Shown: positions 49,090 to 62,838 of the stretch, in pieces
How positions within the stretch are numbered: the first letter of the stretch is position 1
How the letters are laid out: each line of letters begins with the position of its first letter
Source: Liolophura sinensis
Taxonomy: Eukaryota; Mollusca; Polyplacophora; Chitonida; Chitonidae
DNA length: 64,000 nt
Assembly: GCF_032854445.1 (NCBI RefSeq)
Contig: NW_027018064.1
Location: forward strand, 32,622-96,621
Direction of reading: 5' to 3'
Made by a program: the position numbers and the translations under genes
Notes under the pieces: generated by a model
The model's database searches: none
Seen by the model: only the letters and a program-made list of their open reading frames with translations
Told to the model about the DNA's origin: nothing

Positions 49090-52000
49090 CAATTGAATGA
49101 TCATTGATGACAACATCACTTCCCTAGAAAAACGGCTCTTACTCCATGGAAACCAGGGAAATTTGCAATTTTTTAAACAGCTGCCGATGCCTGGCCCAAT
49201 TCCGCATCTTTTGGCACCTTATTGATGTGGGTCAGTGTTCAATTGTACTTTATACAGCAGACTGTATCTAGTACTTTGTGTTTTTTATGTACAAATGGTG
49301 TGGTTTTTCTACACGTAGATAAAGACATTGACATTGTCTTGCACTTAGAAGTAAGGCAATTGCTGGGTGAGTTAAATGGGCTTAGCCCAAAGATTTCACG
49401 TCTTCTGGGCTACCGAAGGGCACATAACTTATAATCAAAAGTTGAATATAGTAATGACCAGTCGCGATTGTACATAGTACAGTGTAGCCGATTTCAATTA
49501 ACAAAAAGACCAGGCAAAAATGCAAAAGTGGAAAAACTGTTCCAGTGCTGCTGGTAAGAGGCTAATCCGACGTATTTTGTGACGAGAAATCGAATGGTGC
49601 AATCTGCGTTGCTCTCCGACCAATATTTTTGGCTGTAGTGACAATTCAATGATCATTGATGTCATAATCATGTGCACAGCAACGGCTCTTACTCCATGGA
49701 AACCAGGGAAATTTGCAATTTTTCAACAGCTGTCGATGCCTGACCCAATTCCGCATCTTTTGGCACCTTATAAATGTGGGTCAGTGTTTAGTTGTACTTT
49801 TTACAGCAGACTCTATCAAGTACCTTGTGTTTTTTCATGTTCAAATGGTGTGGTTTTTCAACACGTAAATAAAGACATTGAGATTGTCTTGCACTTAGAA
49901 GTAACACAATTGCTCGGTGAGTTAAATGCGCTTAACCCAAAGATTTGACGCCTTCTGGGCTACCGAAGGGCACATAACTTATAGTCAAAAGTTGAATATA
50001 GTAATGACCAGTCGCGATTGTACAGAGTACAGTGTAGCCGGTTTCAATTAACAAAAAGACCAGGCAAAAATGCAAAAGTGGAAAAACTGTTCCAGTGCTG
50101 CTGGTAAGAGGCTAATCCGACGTATTTTGTAACAAGAAATCGAGAGGTGCAATCCGCGTTGCTCTCCGACCAATACTTTTGGCTGTAGTGACAATTGAAT
50201 GATCATTTATGTCATAATCACGTGCCCAGAAACGTCTCTTACTCCATGGAAACCAGGGAAATTTGCAATTTTTCAACAGCTGCCGATGCCTGGCTCAATT
50301 CCGAATCTTTTGGCACCTTACTGAAGTGGGTCAGTGTTCAGTTGTACTTTTTACAGCAGACTGTATCAAGTACCTTGTGTTTTTTATGTACAAATGGTGT
50401 GGTTTTTTTACACGTAGATAAAGACATTGAGATTGTCTTGGACTTAGAAGTAAGACAATTGCTGGGTGAGTTAAATGGGCTTAGCCCAAAAATTTGACGT
50501 CTTCTGGGCTACCGAAGGGCACATAACTTATAGTCAAAAGTTGAATATAGTAATGACCAGTCGCGATTGTACATAGTACAGTGTAGCCGATTTCAATTAA
50601 CAAAAAGACCAGGCCAAAATGCAAAAGTGGAAAAACTGTTCCAGTGCTGCTGGTAAGAGGCTAATCCGACGTATTTTGTGACGAGAAATCGAATGGTGCA
50701 ATCTGCGTTGCTCTTTGACCAATACTTTTGGCTGTAGTGACAATTGAATGATCATTTATGTCATAATCACGTTCCCAGCAACGTCTCTTACTCCATGGAA
50801 ACAAGGGATATTTGCAATATTTTAACAGCTGCCGATGCCTGGCCCAATTCCGCATCTTTTGGCACCTTATAAATGTGGGTCAGTGTTTAGTTGTACTTTT
50901 TACAGCAGACTGTATTAAGTACCATGTGTTTTTTATGTACAAATGGTGTGGTTTTTCTACACGTAGATAAAGACATTGAGATTATCTTGCACTTAGAAAT
51001 AAGACAATTGCTGGGTTAGTTAAATGGGCTTGGCCCAAAGATTTGACGTCTTCTGGGCTACCGAAGGGCACATAACTTATAGTCAAAAGTTGAATATAGT
51101 AATGACCAGTCGCGATGATACATAGTACAGTGTAGCCGATTTCAATGAACAAAAAACACCAGGCCAAAATGCAAAAGTGGAAAAACTGTTCCAGTGCTGC
51201 TGGCAAGAGGCTAATCCGACGTACTTTGTGACGAGAAATCGAATGGTGCAAACCGCGTTGCTCTCCGACCAATACTTTTGGCTGTAGTGACAATTGAATG
51301 ATCATTTATGTCATAATCACGTGCACAGCAACGGCTCTTACTCCATGGAAACCAGGGAAATTTGCAATTTTTCAACAGCTGCCGATGCCTGACCTAATTC
51401 CGCATCTTTTGACACCTTATAAATGTGGGTCAGTGTTCAATTGTACTTTTTACAGCACACTGTATTAAGTACCTTGTGATTTTTTATGTACAAATGGTCT
51501 GGTTTTTCTACACGTAAATAAACACATTGAGATTGTCTTGCACTTAGAAGTAAGACAATTGCTGGTGAGTTAAATGGGCTTAGCCCAAAGATTTCAGGTC
51601 TTCTGGGCTACCGAAGGGCACATAACTTATAGTCAAAAGTTGAATATAGTAATGACCAGTCGCGATTGTACAGAGTACAGTGTAGCCGGTTTCAATTAAC
51701 AAAAAGACCAGGCAAAAATGCAAAAGTGGAAAAACTGTTCCAGTGCTGCTGGTAAGAGGCTAATGCGACGTATTTTGTAACAAGAAATCGAATGGTGCAA
51801 TCCGCGTTGCTCTCCGACCAATACTTTTGGGCTGTAGTGACAATTGAATGATCATTTATGTCATAATCACGTGCCCAGCAACGGCTCTTATTCCATGGAA
51901 ACCAGGGAAATTTGCAATTTTTTAAACAACTGCCGATGCCTGGCCCAATTCCGCATCTTTTGGCACCTTATTGATGTGGGTCAGTGTTCAGTTGTACTTT

Positions 52001-52390
52001 TTACAGCAGACTGTATCAAGTACCTTGTGTTTTTTATGTACAAATGGTGTGGTTTTTTTACACGTAGATAAAGACATTGAGATTGTCTTGGACTTAGAAG
52101 TAAGACAATTGCTGGGTGAGTTAAATGGGCTTGGCCCAAAGATTTCAGGTCTTCTGGGCTACCGAAGGGCACATAACTTATAGTCAAAAGTTGAATATAG
52201 TAATGACCAGTCGCGATTGTACAGAGTACAGTGTAGCCGATTTCAAATAACAAAACGACCTGGCAAAAATGCAAAAGTGGAATAACTGTTCCAGTGCTGC
52301 TGGTAAAAGTCTAATCCGACGTATTTTGTGACAAGAAATTGAATGGTGCAAACCACGTTGCTCTCCGACTAATATATTTTGCTGTAGCTA
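49090..52390 (+). repeat. Region VII block type A, copy 0 (6 monomers)
   Basis: Units at 49090, 49642, 50192, 50741, 51291 and 51841. The first has the GATGACAACATCACTTCC mark of the a-type unit. The fourth and fifth match the units at 57889 and 58439 with an offset of 7148 bp; shared marks are CACGTTCCC, CTCTTTGACC, GATGATACATAG, and TTGACACC with TAAATAAACAC. The second and third are less clear matches. Confidence 0.72.
51841..52390 (+). repeat. Hybrid monomer (c-type start, f-type end)
   Basis: The 5' part (CTCTTATTCCATGG, TTTTTTAAACAACTGCC, TTATTGATG) matches the unit at 53491. The 3' part (GGCTTGGCCC with TTTCAGGTC, CAAATAACAAAACGACCTGG) matches the unit at 58988. It stands where block A copy 1 has its f-type unit, so one exchange between monomer types has occurred here. 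Confidence 0.72.
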
Positions 52391-55300
52391 CAATTGAATG
52401 ATCATTAATGACAACATCACTTCCCTAGAAACGGCTCTTACTCCATGGAAACCAGGGAAATTTGCAATTTTTTAAACAGCTGCCGATGCCTGGCCCAATT
52501 CCGCATCTTTTGGCACCTTATTGATGTGGGTCAGTGTTCAATTGTACTTTTTACAGCAGACTGTATCTAGTACTTTGAATTTTTTATGTACAAATGGTGT
52601 GGTTTTTCTACACGTAGATAAAGACATTGAGATTGTCTTGGACTTAGAAGTAAGGCAATTGCTGGGTGAGTTAAATGGGCTTTAGCCCAAAGATTTCAGG
52701 TCTTCTGGGCTACCGAAGGGCACATAACTTATAATCAAAAGTTGAATATAGTAATGACCAGTCGCGATTGTACATAGTACAGTGTAGCCGATTTCAATTA
52801 ACAAAAAGACCAGGCCAAAATGCAAAAGTGGAAAAACTGTTCCAGTGCTGCTGGCAAGAGGCTAATCCGACGTATTTTGTGACGAGAAATCGAATGGTGC
52901 AATCTGCGTTGCTCTCCGACCAATACTTTTGGCTGTAGTGACAATTGAATGATCATTGATGTCATAATCACGTGCCCAGCAACGGCTCTTACTCCATGGA
53001 AACAAGGGAAATTTGCAATTTTTCAACAGCTGCCGATGCCTGACCCAATTCCGCATCTTTTGGCACCTTATTCATGTGGGTCAGTTTTTAGTTGTTCTTT
53101 TTACAGCAGACTGTATCAAGTACCTTGTGTTTTTTATGTTCAAATGGTCTGGTTTTTCTACACGTAAATAAAGACATTGAGATTGTCTTGCACTTAGAAG
53201 TAACACAATTGCTCGGTGAGTTAAATGCGCTTAACCCAAAGATTTCAGGTCTTGTGGGCTACCGAATAGCACATAACTTATAGTCAAAAGTTGAATATAG
53301 TAATGACCAGTCGCGATTGTACAGAGTACAGTGTAGCCGGTTTCAATTAACAAAAAGACCAGGCAAAAATGCAAAAGTGGAAAAACTGTTCCAGTGCTGC
53401 TGGTAAGAGGCTAATCCGACGTATTTTGTAACAAGAAATCGAATGGTGCAATCCGCGTTGCTCTCCGACCAATACTTTTGGCTGTAGTGACAATTGAATG
53501 ATCATTTATGTCATAATCACGTGCCCAGCAACGGCTCTTATTCCATGGAAACCAGGGAAATTTGCAATTTTTTAAACAACTGCCGATGCCTGGCCCAATT
53601 CCGCATCTTTTGGCACCTTATTGATGTGGGTCAGTGTTCAATTGTACTTTTTACAGCAGACTGTATCAAGTACCTTGTGTTTTTTATGTACAAATGGTGT
53701 GGTTTTTTTACACGTAGATAAAGACATTGAGATTGTCTTGGACTTAGAAGTAAGACAATTGCTGGGTGAGTTAAATGGGCTGAGCCCAAAAATTTGACGT
53801 CTTCTGGGCTTCCGAAGGGCACATAACTTATAGTCAAAAGTTGAATATAGTAATGACCAGTCGCGATGGTACAGAGTACAGTGTAGCCGATTTCAATTAA
53901 CAGAAAGACGAGGCCAAAATGCAAAAGTGGAAAAACTGTTCCAGTGCTGCTGATAAGGAGCTAATCCGACGTATTTTGTGACGAGAAATCGAATTGTGCA
54001 ATCCGCGTTGCTCTCCGACCAATACTTTTGGCTGTAGTGACAATTGAATGATCATTTATGTCATAATCACGTGCCCAGCAACGGCTCTTATTCCATGGAA
54101 ACCAGGGAAATTTGCAATTTTTCAACAGCTGCCGATGCCTGACCCAATTCCGCATCTTTTGGCACCTTATATATGTCGGTCAGTGTTTAGTTGTACTTTT
54201 TACAGCAGACTGTATCAAGTACCTTGTGTTTTTTTTCATGTACAAATGGTGTGGTTTTTCTACACGTAGAAAAAGACATTGAGATTGTCTTGCACTTAGA
54301 AGTAACACAATTGCTAGGTGAGTTAAATGCGCTTAGCCCAAAGATTTCAGGTCTTGTGGGCTACCGAAGGGCACATAACTTATAGTCAAAAGTTGAATAT
54401 AGTAATGACCAGTCGCGATTGTACATAGTACAGTGTAGCCGATTTCAATTAACAAAAAGACCAGGCAAAAATGCAAAAGTGGAAAAAATGTTCCAGTGCT
54501 GCTGATAAGAGCTTATTCGACGTATTTTGTGACGAGAAATCGAATGGTGATAACCGCGTTGCTCTCCGACCAATACTTTTGGCTGTAGCGACAGTTCAGT
54601 GATCATTGATGTCATAATCACGTGCGCAGCAACGGCTCTTACTCCATGGAAACCAGGGAAATTTGCAATTTTTCAACAGCTGCCGATGCCTGGCCCAATT
54701 CCGCATCTTTTGGCACCTTATAAATGTGGGTCAGTGTTTAGTTGTACTTTTTACAGCAGACTGTATTAAGTACCATGTGTTTTTTATGTACAAATGGTGT
54801 GGTTTTTCTACACGTAGATAAAGACGTTGAGATTGTCTTGCACTTAGAAATAAGGCAATTGCTGGGTGAGTTAAATGGGCTTGTCCCAAAGATTTGACGT
54901 CTTCTGGGCTACCGAAGGGCACATAACTTATAGTCAAAAGTTGAATATAGTAATGACCAGACGCGATGATACATAGTACAGTGTAGCCGGTTTCAATGAA
55001 CAAAAAGACCAGGAAAAAATGCAAAAGTGGAAAACCTGTTCCAGTGCTGCTGGTAAGAGGCTAATCCGACGTATTTTATGACAAGAAATCGAATGGAGCA
55101 ATCCGCGTTGCTCTCCGACCAATACTTTTGGCTGTAGTGACAATTCAATGATCATTTATGTCATAATCACGTGCCCAGAAACGTCTCTTACTCCATGGAA
55201 ACCAGGGAAATTTGCAATATTTCAACAGCTGCCGATGCCTGGCTCAATTCCGCATCTTTTGGCACCTTACTGAAGTGGGTCAGTGTTCAGTTGTACTTTT

Positions 55301-56238
55301 TACAGCAGACTGTATCAAGTACCTTGTGTTTTTTATGTACAAATGGTGTGGTTTTTTTACACGTAGATAAAGACATTGAGATTGTCTTGGACTTAGAAGT
55401 AAGACAATTGCTGGCTGAGTTAAATGGGCTTAGCCCAAAAATTTGACGTCTTCTGGGCTACCGAAGGGCACATAACTTATAGTCAAAAGTTGAATATAGT
55501 AATGACCAGTCGCGATGGTACATAGTACAGTGTAGCCGATTTCAATTTACAGAAAGACCAGGCCAAAATGCAAAAGTGGAAAAACTGTTCCAGTGCTGCT
55601 GGTAAGGAGCTAATCCGACGTATTTTGTGACGAGAAATCGAATGGTGCAAACCGCGTTGCTCTCCGACCAATACTTTTGGCTGTAGCGACAATTCAGTGA
55701 TCATTGATGTCATAATCACGTGCCCAGCAACGGCTCTTGCTCCATGGAAACAAGGGATATTTGCAATATTTTAACAGCTGCCGATGCCTGGCCCAATTCC
55801 GCATCTTTTGGCACCTTATAAATGTGGGTCAGTGTTTAGTTGTACTTTTTACAGCAGACTGTATCAAGTACCTTGTGTTTTTTATGTACAAATGGTGTGG
55901 ATTTTCTACACGTAGATAAAGACATTGAGATTGTCTTGCACTTAGAAGTAAGGCAATTGCTGGGTGAGTTAAATGGGCTTAGCCCAAAGATTTCAGGTCT
56001 TCTGGGCTACCGAAGGGCTCATAACTTATAATCAAAAGTTGAATATAGCAATGACCAGTCGCGATTGTACAGAGTACAGTGTAGCCGGTTTCAAATAACA
56101 AAACGACCAGGCAAAAATGCAAAAGTGGAAAAACTGTTCCAGTGCTGCTGGTAAAAGTCTAATCCGACGTATTTTGTGACAAGAAATTGAATGGTGCAAA
56201 CCACGTTGCTCTCCGACTAATATATTTTGCTGTAGCTA
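52391..56238 (+). repeat. Region VII block type B, copy 1 (7 monomers)
   Basis: Units at 52391 (a), 52942 (b), 53491 (c), 54041 (d), 54592 (e), 55141 (f) and 55690 (g). Marks are GTAGCTACAATTG with GACAACATCAC in a; GTAAATAAAG with TTAAATGCGCTTAACCC in b; AAACAACTGCC in c; ATATATGTCGG in d; GACAGTTCAGTGATC with CGCAGC in e; CCCAGAAACGTC in f; and CTCTTGCTCC with CAATATTTTAACAGC in g. Confidence 0.82.
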
Positions 56239-59200
56239 CAATTGAATGATCATTAATGACAACATCACTTCCCTAGAAACGGCTCTTACTCCATGGAAAC
56301 CAGGGAAATTTGCAATTTTTTAAACAGCTGCCGATGCCTGGCCCAATTCCGCATCTTTTGGCACCTTATTGATGTGGGTCAGTGTTCAATTGTACTTTTT
56401 ACAGCAGACTGTATCTAGTACTTTGAATTTTTTATGTACAAATGGTGTGGTTTTTCTACACGTAGATAAAGACATTGAGATTGTCTTGCACTTAGAAGTA
56501 AGGCAATTGCTGGGTGAGTTAAATGGGCTTTAGCCCAAAGATTTCAGGTCTTCTGGGCTACCGAAGGGCACATAACTTATAATCAAAAGTTGAATATAGT
56601 AATGACCAGTCGCGATGGTACATAGTACAGTGTAGCCGATTTCAATTAACAAAAAGACCAGGCCAAAGTGCAAAAGTGGAAAAACTGTTCCAGTGCTGCT
56701 GGCAAGAGGCTAATCCCACGTATTTTGTGACGAGAAATCGAATGGTGCAATCTGCGTTGCTCTCCGACCAATACTTTTGGCTGTAGTGACAATTGAATGA
56801 TCATTGATGTCATAATCACGTGCCCAGCAACGGATCTTACTCCATGGAAACAAGGGAAATTTGCAATTTTTCAACAGCTGCCGATGCCTGACCCAATTCC
56901 GCATCTTTTGGCACCTTATTGATGTGGGTCAGTTTTTAGTTGTACTTTTTACAGCAGACTGTATCAAGTACCTTGTGTTTTTTATGTTCAAATGGTGTGG
57001 TTTTTCTACACGTAAATAAAGACATTGAGATTGTCTTGCACTTAGAAGTAACACAATTGCTCGGTGAGTTAAATGCGCTTAACCCAAAGATTTCAGGTCT
57101 TGTGGGCTACCGAATAGCACATAACTTATAGTCAAAAGTTGAATATAGTAATGACCAGTCGCGATTGTACAGAGTACAGTGTAGCCGGTTTCAATTAACA
57201 AAAAGACCAGGCAAAAATGCAAAAGTGGAAAAACTGTTCCAGTGCTGCTGGTAAGAGGCTAATCCGACGTATTTTGTAACAAGAAATCGAATGGTGCAAT
57301 CCGCGTTGCTCTCCGACCAATACTTTTGGCTGTAGTGACAATTGAATGATCATTGATGTCATAATCACGTGCCCAGCAACGGCTCTTATTCCATGGAAAC
57401 CAGGGAAATTTGCAATTTTTTAAACAACTGCCGATGCCTGGCTCAATTCCGAATCTTTTGGCACCTAACTGAAGTGGGTCAGTGTTCAGTTGTACTTTTT
57501 ACAGCAGACTGTATCAAGTACCTTGTGTTTTTTATGTACAAATGGTGTGGTTTTTTTACACGTAGATAAAGACATTGAGATTGTCTTGGACTTAGAAGTA
57601 AGACAATTGCTGGGTGAGTTAAATGGGCTTAGCCCAAAAATTTGACGTCTTCTGGGCTACCGAAGGGCACATAACTTATAGTCAAAAGTTGAATATAGTA
57701 ATGACCAGTCGCGATTGTACATAGTACAGTGTAGCCGATTTCAATTAACAAAAAGACCAGGCCAAAATGCAAAAGTGGAAAAACTGTTCCAGTGCTGCTG
57801 GTAAGAGGCTAATCCGACGTATTTTGTGACGAGAAATCGAATGGTGCAATCTGCGTTGCTCTTTGACCAATACTTTTGGCTGTAGTGACAATTGAATGAT
57901 CATTTATGTCATAATCACGTTCCCAGCAACGTCTCTTACTCCATGGAAACAAGGGATATTTGCAATTTTTTAAACAGCTGCCGATGCCTGGCCCAATTCC
58001 GCATCTTTTGGCACCTTATAAATGTGGGTCAGTGTTTAGTTGTACTTTTTACAGCAGACTGTATTAAGTACCATGTGTTTTTTATGTACAAATGGTGTGG
58101 TTTTTCTACACGTAGATAAAGACGTTGAGATTATCTTGCACTTAGAAATAAGACAATTGCTGGGTGAGTTAAATGGGCTTGGCCCAAAGATTTGACGTCT
58201 TCTGGGCTACCGAAGGGCACATAACTTATAGTCAAAAGTTGAATATAGTAATGACCAGTCGCGATGATACATAGTACAGTGTAGCCGATTTCAATGAACA
58301 AAAAGACCAGGCCAAAATGCAAAAGTGGAAAAACTGTTCCAGTGCTGCTGGCAAGAGGCTAATCCGACGTACTTTGTGACGAGAAATCGAATGGTGCAAA
58401 CCGCGTTGCTCTCCGACCAATACTTTTGGCTGTAGTGACAATTGAATGATCATTTATGTCATAATCACGTGCACAGCAACGGCTCTTACTCCATGGAAAC
58501 CAGGGAAATTTGCAATTTTTCAACAGCTGCCGATGCCTGACCTAATTCCGCATCTTTTGACACCTTATAAATGTGGGTCAGTGTTCAATTGTACTTTTTA
58601 CAGCAGACTGTATTAAGTACCTTGTGATTTTTATGTACAAATGGTCTGGTTTTTCTACACGTAAATAAACACATTGAGATTGTCTTGCACTTAGAAGTAA
58701 GACAATTGCTGGGTGAGTTAAATGGGCTTAGCCCAAAGATTTCAGGTCTTCTGGGCTACCGAAGGGCACATAACTTATAGTCAAAAGTTGAATATAGTAA
58801 TGACCAGTCGCGATTGTACAGAGTACAGTGTAGCCGGTTTCAATTAACAAAAAGACCAGGCAAAAATGCAAAAGTGGAAAAACTGTTCCAGTGCTGCTGG
58901 TAAGAGGCTAATGCGACGTATTTTGTAACAAGAAATCGAATGGTGCAATCCGCGTTGCTCTCCGACCAATACTTTTGGCTGTAGTGACAATTGAATGATC
59001 ATTTATGTCATAATCACGTGCCTAGAAACGTCTCTTACTCCATGGAAACCAGGGAAATTTGCAATTTTTCAACAGCTGCCGATGCCTGGCTCAATTCCGC
59101 ATCTTTTGGCACCTTACTGAAGTGGGTCAGTGTTCAGTTGTACTTTTTACAGCAGACTGTATCAAGTACCTTGTGTTTTTTATGTACAAATGGTGTGGTT

Positions 59201-59536
59201 TTTTTACACGTAGATAAAGACATTGAGATTGTCTTGGACTTAGAAGTAAGACAATTGCTGGGTGAGTTAAATGGGCTTGGCCCAAAGATTTCAGGTCTTC
59301 TGGGCTACCGAAGGGCACATAACTTATAGTCAAAAGTTGAATATAGTAATGACCAGTCGCGATTGTACAGAGTACAGTGTAGCCGATTTCAAATAACAAA
59401 ACGACCTGGCAAAAATGCAAAAGTGGAAAAACTGTTCCAGTGCTGCTGGTAAAAGTCTAATCCGACGTATTTTGTGACAAGAAATTGAATGGTGCAAACC
59501 ACGTTGCTCTCCGACTAATATATTTTGCTGTAGCTA
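56239..59536 (+). repeat. Region VII block type A, copy 1 (6 monomers)
   Basis: Units at 56239 (a), 56790 (b), 57339 (c-like), 57889 (h), 58439 (i) and 58988 (f-like). It shares the first monomers with block B but has h and i where B has d and e. The b unit has CGGATCTTACTCC and TTATTGATG, which distinguishes it from the b unit of block B (TTATTCATG). Confidence 0.82.
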
Positions 59537-62500
59537 CAATTGAATGATCATTAATGACAACATCACTTCCCTAGAAACGGCTCTTACTCCATGGAAACCA
59601 GGGAAATTTGCAATTTTTTAAACAGCTGCCGATGCCTGGCCCAATTCCGCATCTTTTGGCACCTTATTGATGTGGGTCAGTGTTCAATTGTACTTTTTAC
59701 AGCAGACTGTATCTAGTACTTTGAATTTTTTATGTACAAATGGTGTGGTTTTTCTACACGTAGATAAAGACATTGAGATTGTCTTGGACTTAGAAGTAAG
59801 GCAATTGCTGGGTGAGTTAAATGGGCTTTAGCCCAAAGATTTCAGGTCTTCTGGGCTACCGAAGGGCACATAACTTATAATCAAAAGTTGAATATAGTAA
59901 TGACCAGTCGCGATTGTACATAGTACAGTGTAGTCGATTTCAATTAACAAAAGACCAGGCCAAATGCAAAAGTGGAAAAACTGTTCCAGTGCTGCTGGCA
60001 AGAGGCTAATCCGACGTATTTTGTGACGAGAAATCGAATGGTGCAATCTGCGTTGCTCTCCGACCAATACTTTTGGCTGTAGTGACAATTGAATGATCAT
60101 TGATGTCATAATCACGTGCCCAGCAACGGCTCTTACTCCATGGAAACAAGGGAAATTTGCAATTTTTCAACAGCTGCCGATGCCTGACCCAATTCCGCAT
60201 CTTTTGGCACCTTATTCATGTGGGTCAGTTTTTAGTTGTTCTTTTTACAGCAGACTGTAATCAAGTACCTTGTGTTTTTTATGTTCAAATGGTCTGGTTT
60301 TCTACACGTAAATAAAGACATTGAGATTGTCTTGCACTTAGAAGTAACACAATTGCTCGGTGAGTTAAATGCGCTTAACCCAAAGATTTCAGGTCTTGTG
60401 GGCTACCGAATAGCACATAACTTATAGTCAAAAGTTGAATATAGTAATGACCAGTCGCGATTGTACAGAGTACAGTGTAGCCGGTTTCAATTAACAAAAA
60501 GACCAGGCAAAAATGCAAAAGTGGAAAAAACTGTTCCAGTGCTGCTGGTAAGAGGCTAATCGACGTATTTTGTAACAAGAAATCGAATGGTGCAATCCGC
60601 GTTTGCTCTCCGACCAATACTTTTGGCTGTAGTGACAATTGAATGATCATTTATGTCATAATCACGTGCCCAGGCAACGGCTCTTATTCCATGGAAACCA
60701 GGGAAATTTCAATTTTTTAAAACAACTGCGATGCCTGGCCAATTCCGCATCTTTTGGCACCTTATTGATGTGGGTCAGTGTTCAATTGTACTTTTTACAG
60801 CAGACTGTATCAAGTACCTTGTGTTTTTTTATGTACAAATGGGTGTGGTTTTTTTACACGTAGATAAAGACATTGAGATTGTCTTGGACTTAGAAGTAAG
60901 ACAATTGCTGGGTGAGTTAAATGGGCTGAGCCCAAAAATTTGACGTCTTCTGGCTTTCGAAGGGCACATAACTTATAGTCAAAAGTTGAATATAGTAATG
61001 ACCAGTCGCGATGGTACAGAGTACAGTGTAGCCGATTTCAATTAACAGAAAGACGAGGCCAAAATGCAAAAGTGGAAAAACTGTTCCAGTGCTGCTGATA
61101 AGGAGCTAATCCGACGTAATTTTGTGACGAGAAATCGAATTGTGCAATCTGCGTTGCTCTCGACCAATACTTTTGGCTGTAGTGACAATTGAATGATCAT
61201 TTATGTCATAATCACGTTGCCCAGCAACGGCTCTTATTCCATGGAAACCAGGGAAATTTGCAATTTTTCAACAGCTGCCGATGCCTGACCCAATTCCGCA
61301 TCTTTTGGCACCTTATATATGTCGGTCAGTGTTTAGTTGTACTTTTTACAGCAGACTGTATCAAGTACCTTGTGTTTTTTTTCATGTACAAATGGTGTGG
61401 TTTTCTACACGTAGAAAAAGACATTGAGATTGTCTTGCACTTAGAAGTAACACAATTGCTAGGTGAGTTAAATGCGCTTAGCCCAAAGATTTCAGGTCTT
61501 GTGGGCTACCGAAGGGCACATAACTTATAGTCAAAAGTTGAATATGTAATGACCAGTCGCGATTGTACATGAGTACAGTGTAGCCGATTTCAATTAACAA
61601 AAAGACCAGGCAAAAAATGCAAAAGTGGAAAAAATGTTCCAGTGCTGCTGATAAGAGCTTATTCGACGTATTTTGTGACGAGAAATCGAATGGTGATAAA
61701 CCGCGTTGCTCTCCGACCAATACTTTTGGCTGTAGCGACAGTTCAGTGATCATTGATGTCATAATCACGTGCGCAGCAACGGCTCTTACTCCATGGAAAC
61801 CAGGGAAATTTCCAATTTTTCAACAGCTGCCGATGCCTGGCCCAATTCCGCATCTTTTGGCACCTTATAAATGTGGGTCAGTGTTTAGTTGTACTTTTTA
61901 CAGCAGACTGTATTAAGTACCATGTGTTTTTTATGTACAAATGGTGTGGTTTTTCTACACGTAGATAAAGACGTTGAGATTGTCTTGCACTTAGAAATAG
62001 GCAATTGCTGGGTGAGTTAAATGGGCTTGTCCCAAAGATTTGACGTCTTCTGGGCTACCGAAGGGCACATAACTTATAGTCAAAAGTTGAATATAGTAAT
62101 GACCAGACGCGATGATACATAGTACAGTGTAGCCGGTTTCAATGAACAAAAAGGACCAGGAAAAAATGCAAAAAGTGGAAAAACTGTTCAGTGCTGCTGG
62201 TAAGGAGCTAATCCGACGTATTTTTGTGACGAGAAATCGAATGGTGCAAACCGCGTTGCTCTCCGACCAATACTTTTGGCTGTAGCGACAATTCAGTGAT
62301 CATTGATGTCATAATCACGTGCCCAGCAACGGCTCTTGCTCCATGGAAACAAGGGATATTTGCAATATTTTAACAGCTGCCGATGCCTGGCCCAATTCCG
62401 CATCTTTTGGCACCTTATAAATGTGGGTCAGTGTTTAGTTGTACTTTTTACAGCAGGACTGTATCAAGTACCTTGTGTTTTTTATGTACAAATGGTGTGG

Positions 62501-62838
62501 ATTTTCTACACGTAGATAAAGACATTGAGATTGTCTTGCACTTAGAAGTAACGCAATTGCTGGGTGAGTTAAATGGGCTTAGCCCAAAGATTTCAGGTCT
62601 TCTGGGCTACCGAAGGGCTCATAACTTATAATCAAAAGTTGAATATAGTAATGACCAGTCGCGATTGTACAGAGTACAGTGTAGCCGATTTCAAATAACA
62701 AAACGACCCAGGCAAAAATGCAAAAGTGGAAAACTGTTCCAGTGCTGCTGGTAAAAGTCTAATCCGACGTATTTTGTGACAAGAAATTGAATGGTGCAAA
62801 CCACGTTGCTCTCCGACTAATATATTTTGCTGTAGCTA
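59537..62838 (+). repeat. Region VII block type B, copy 2 (f monomer missing)
   Basis: Units at 59537 (a), 60086 (b), 60636 (c), 61186 (d), 61739 (e) and 62289 (g). They match the block at 52391 unit by unit apart from many one-base indels, with the f unit (55141) absent. In this copy e is followed directly by g. The offset of the first unit from block B copy 1 is 7146 bp. Confidence 0.82.
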
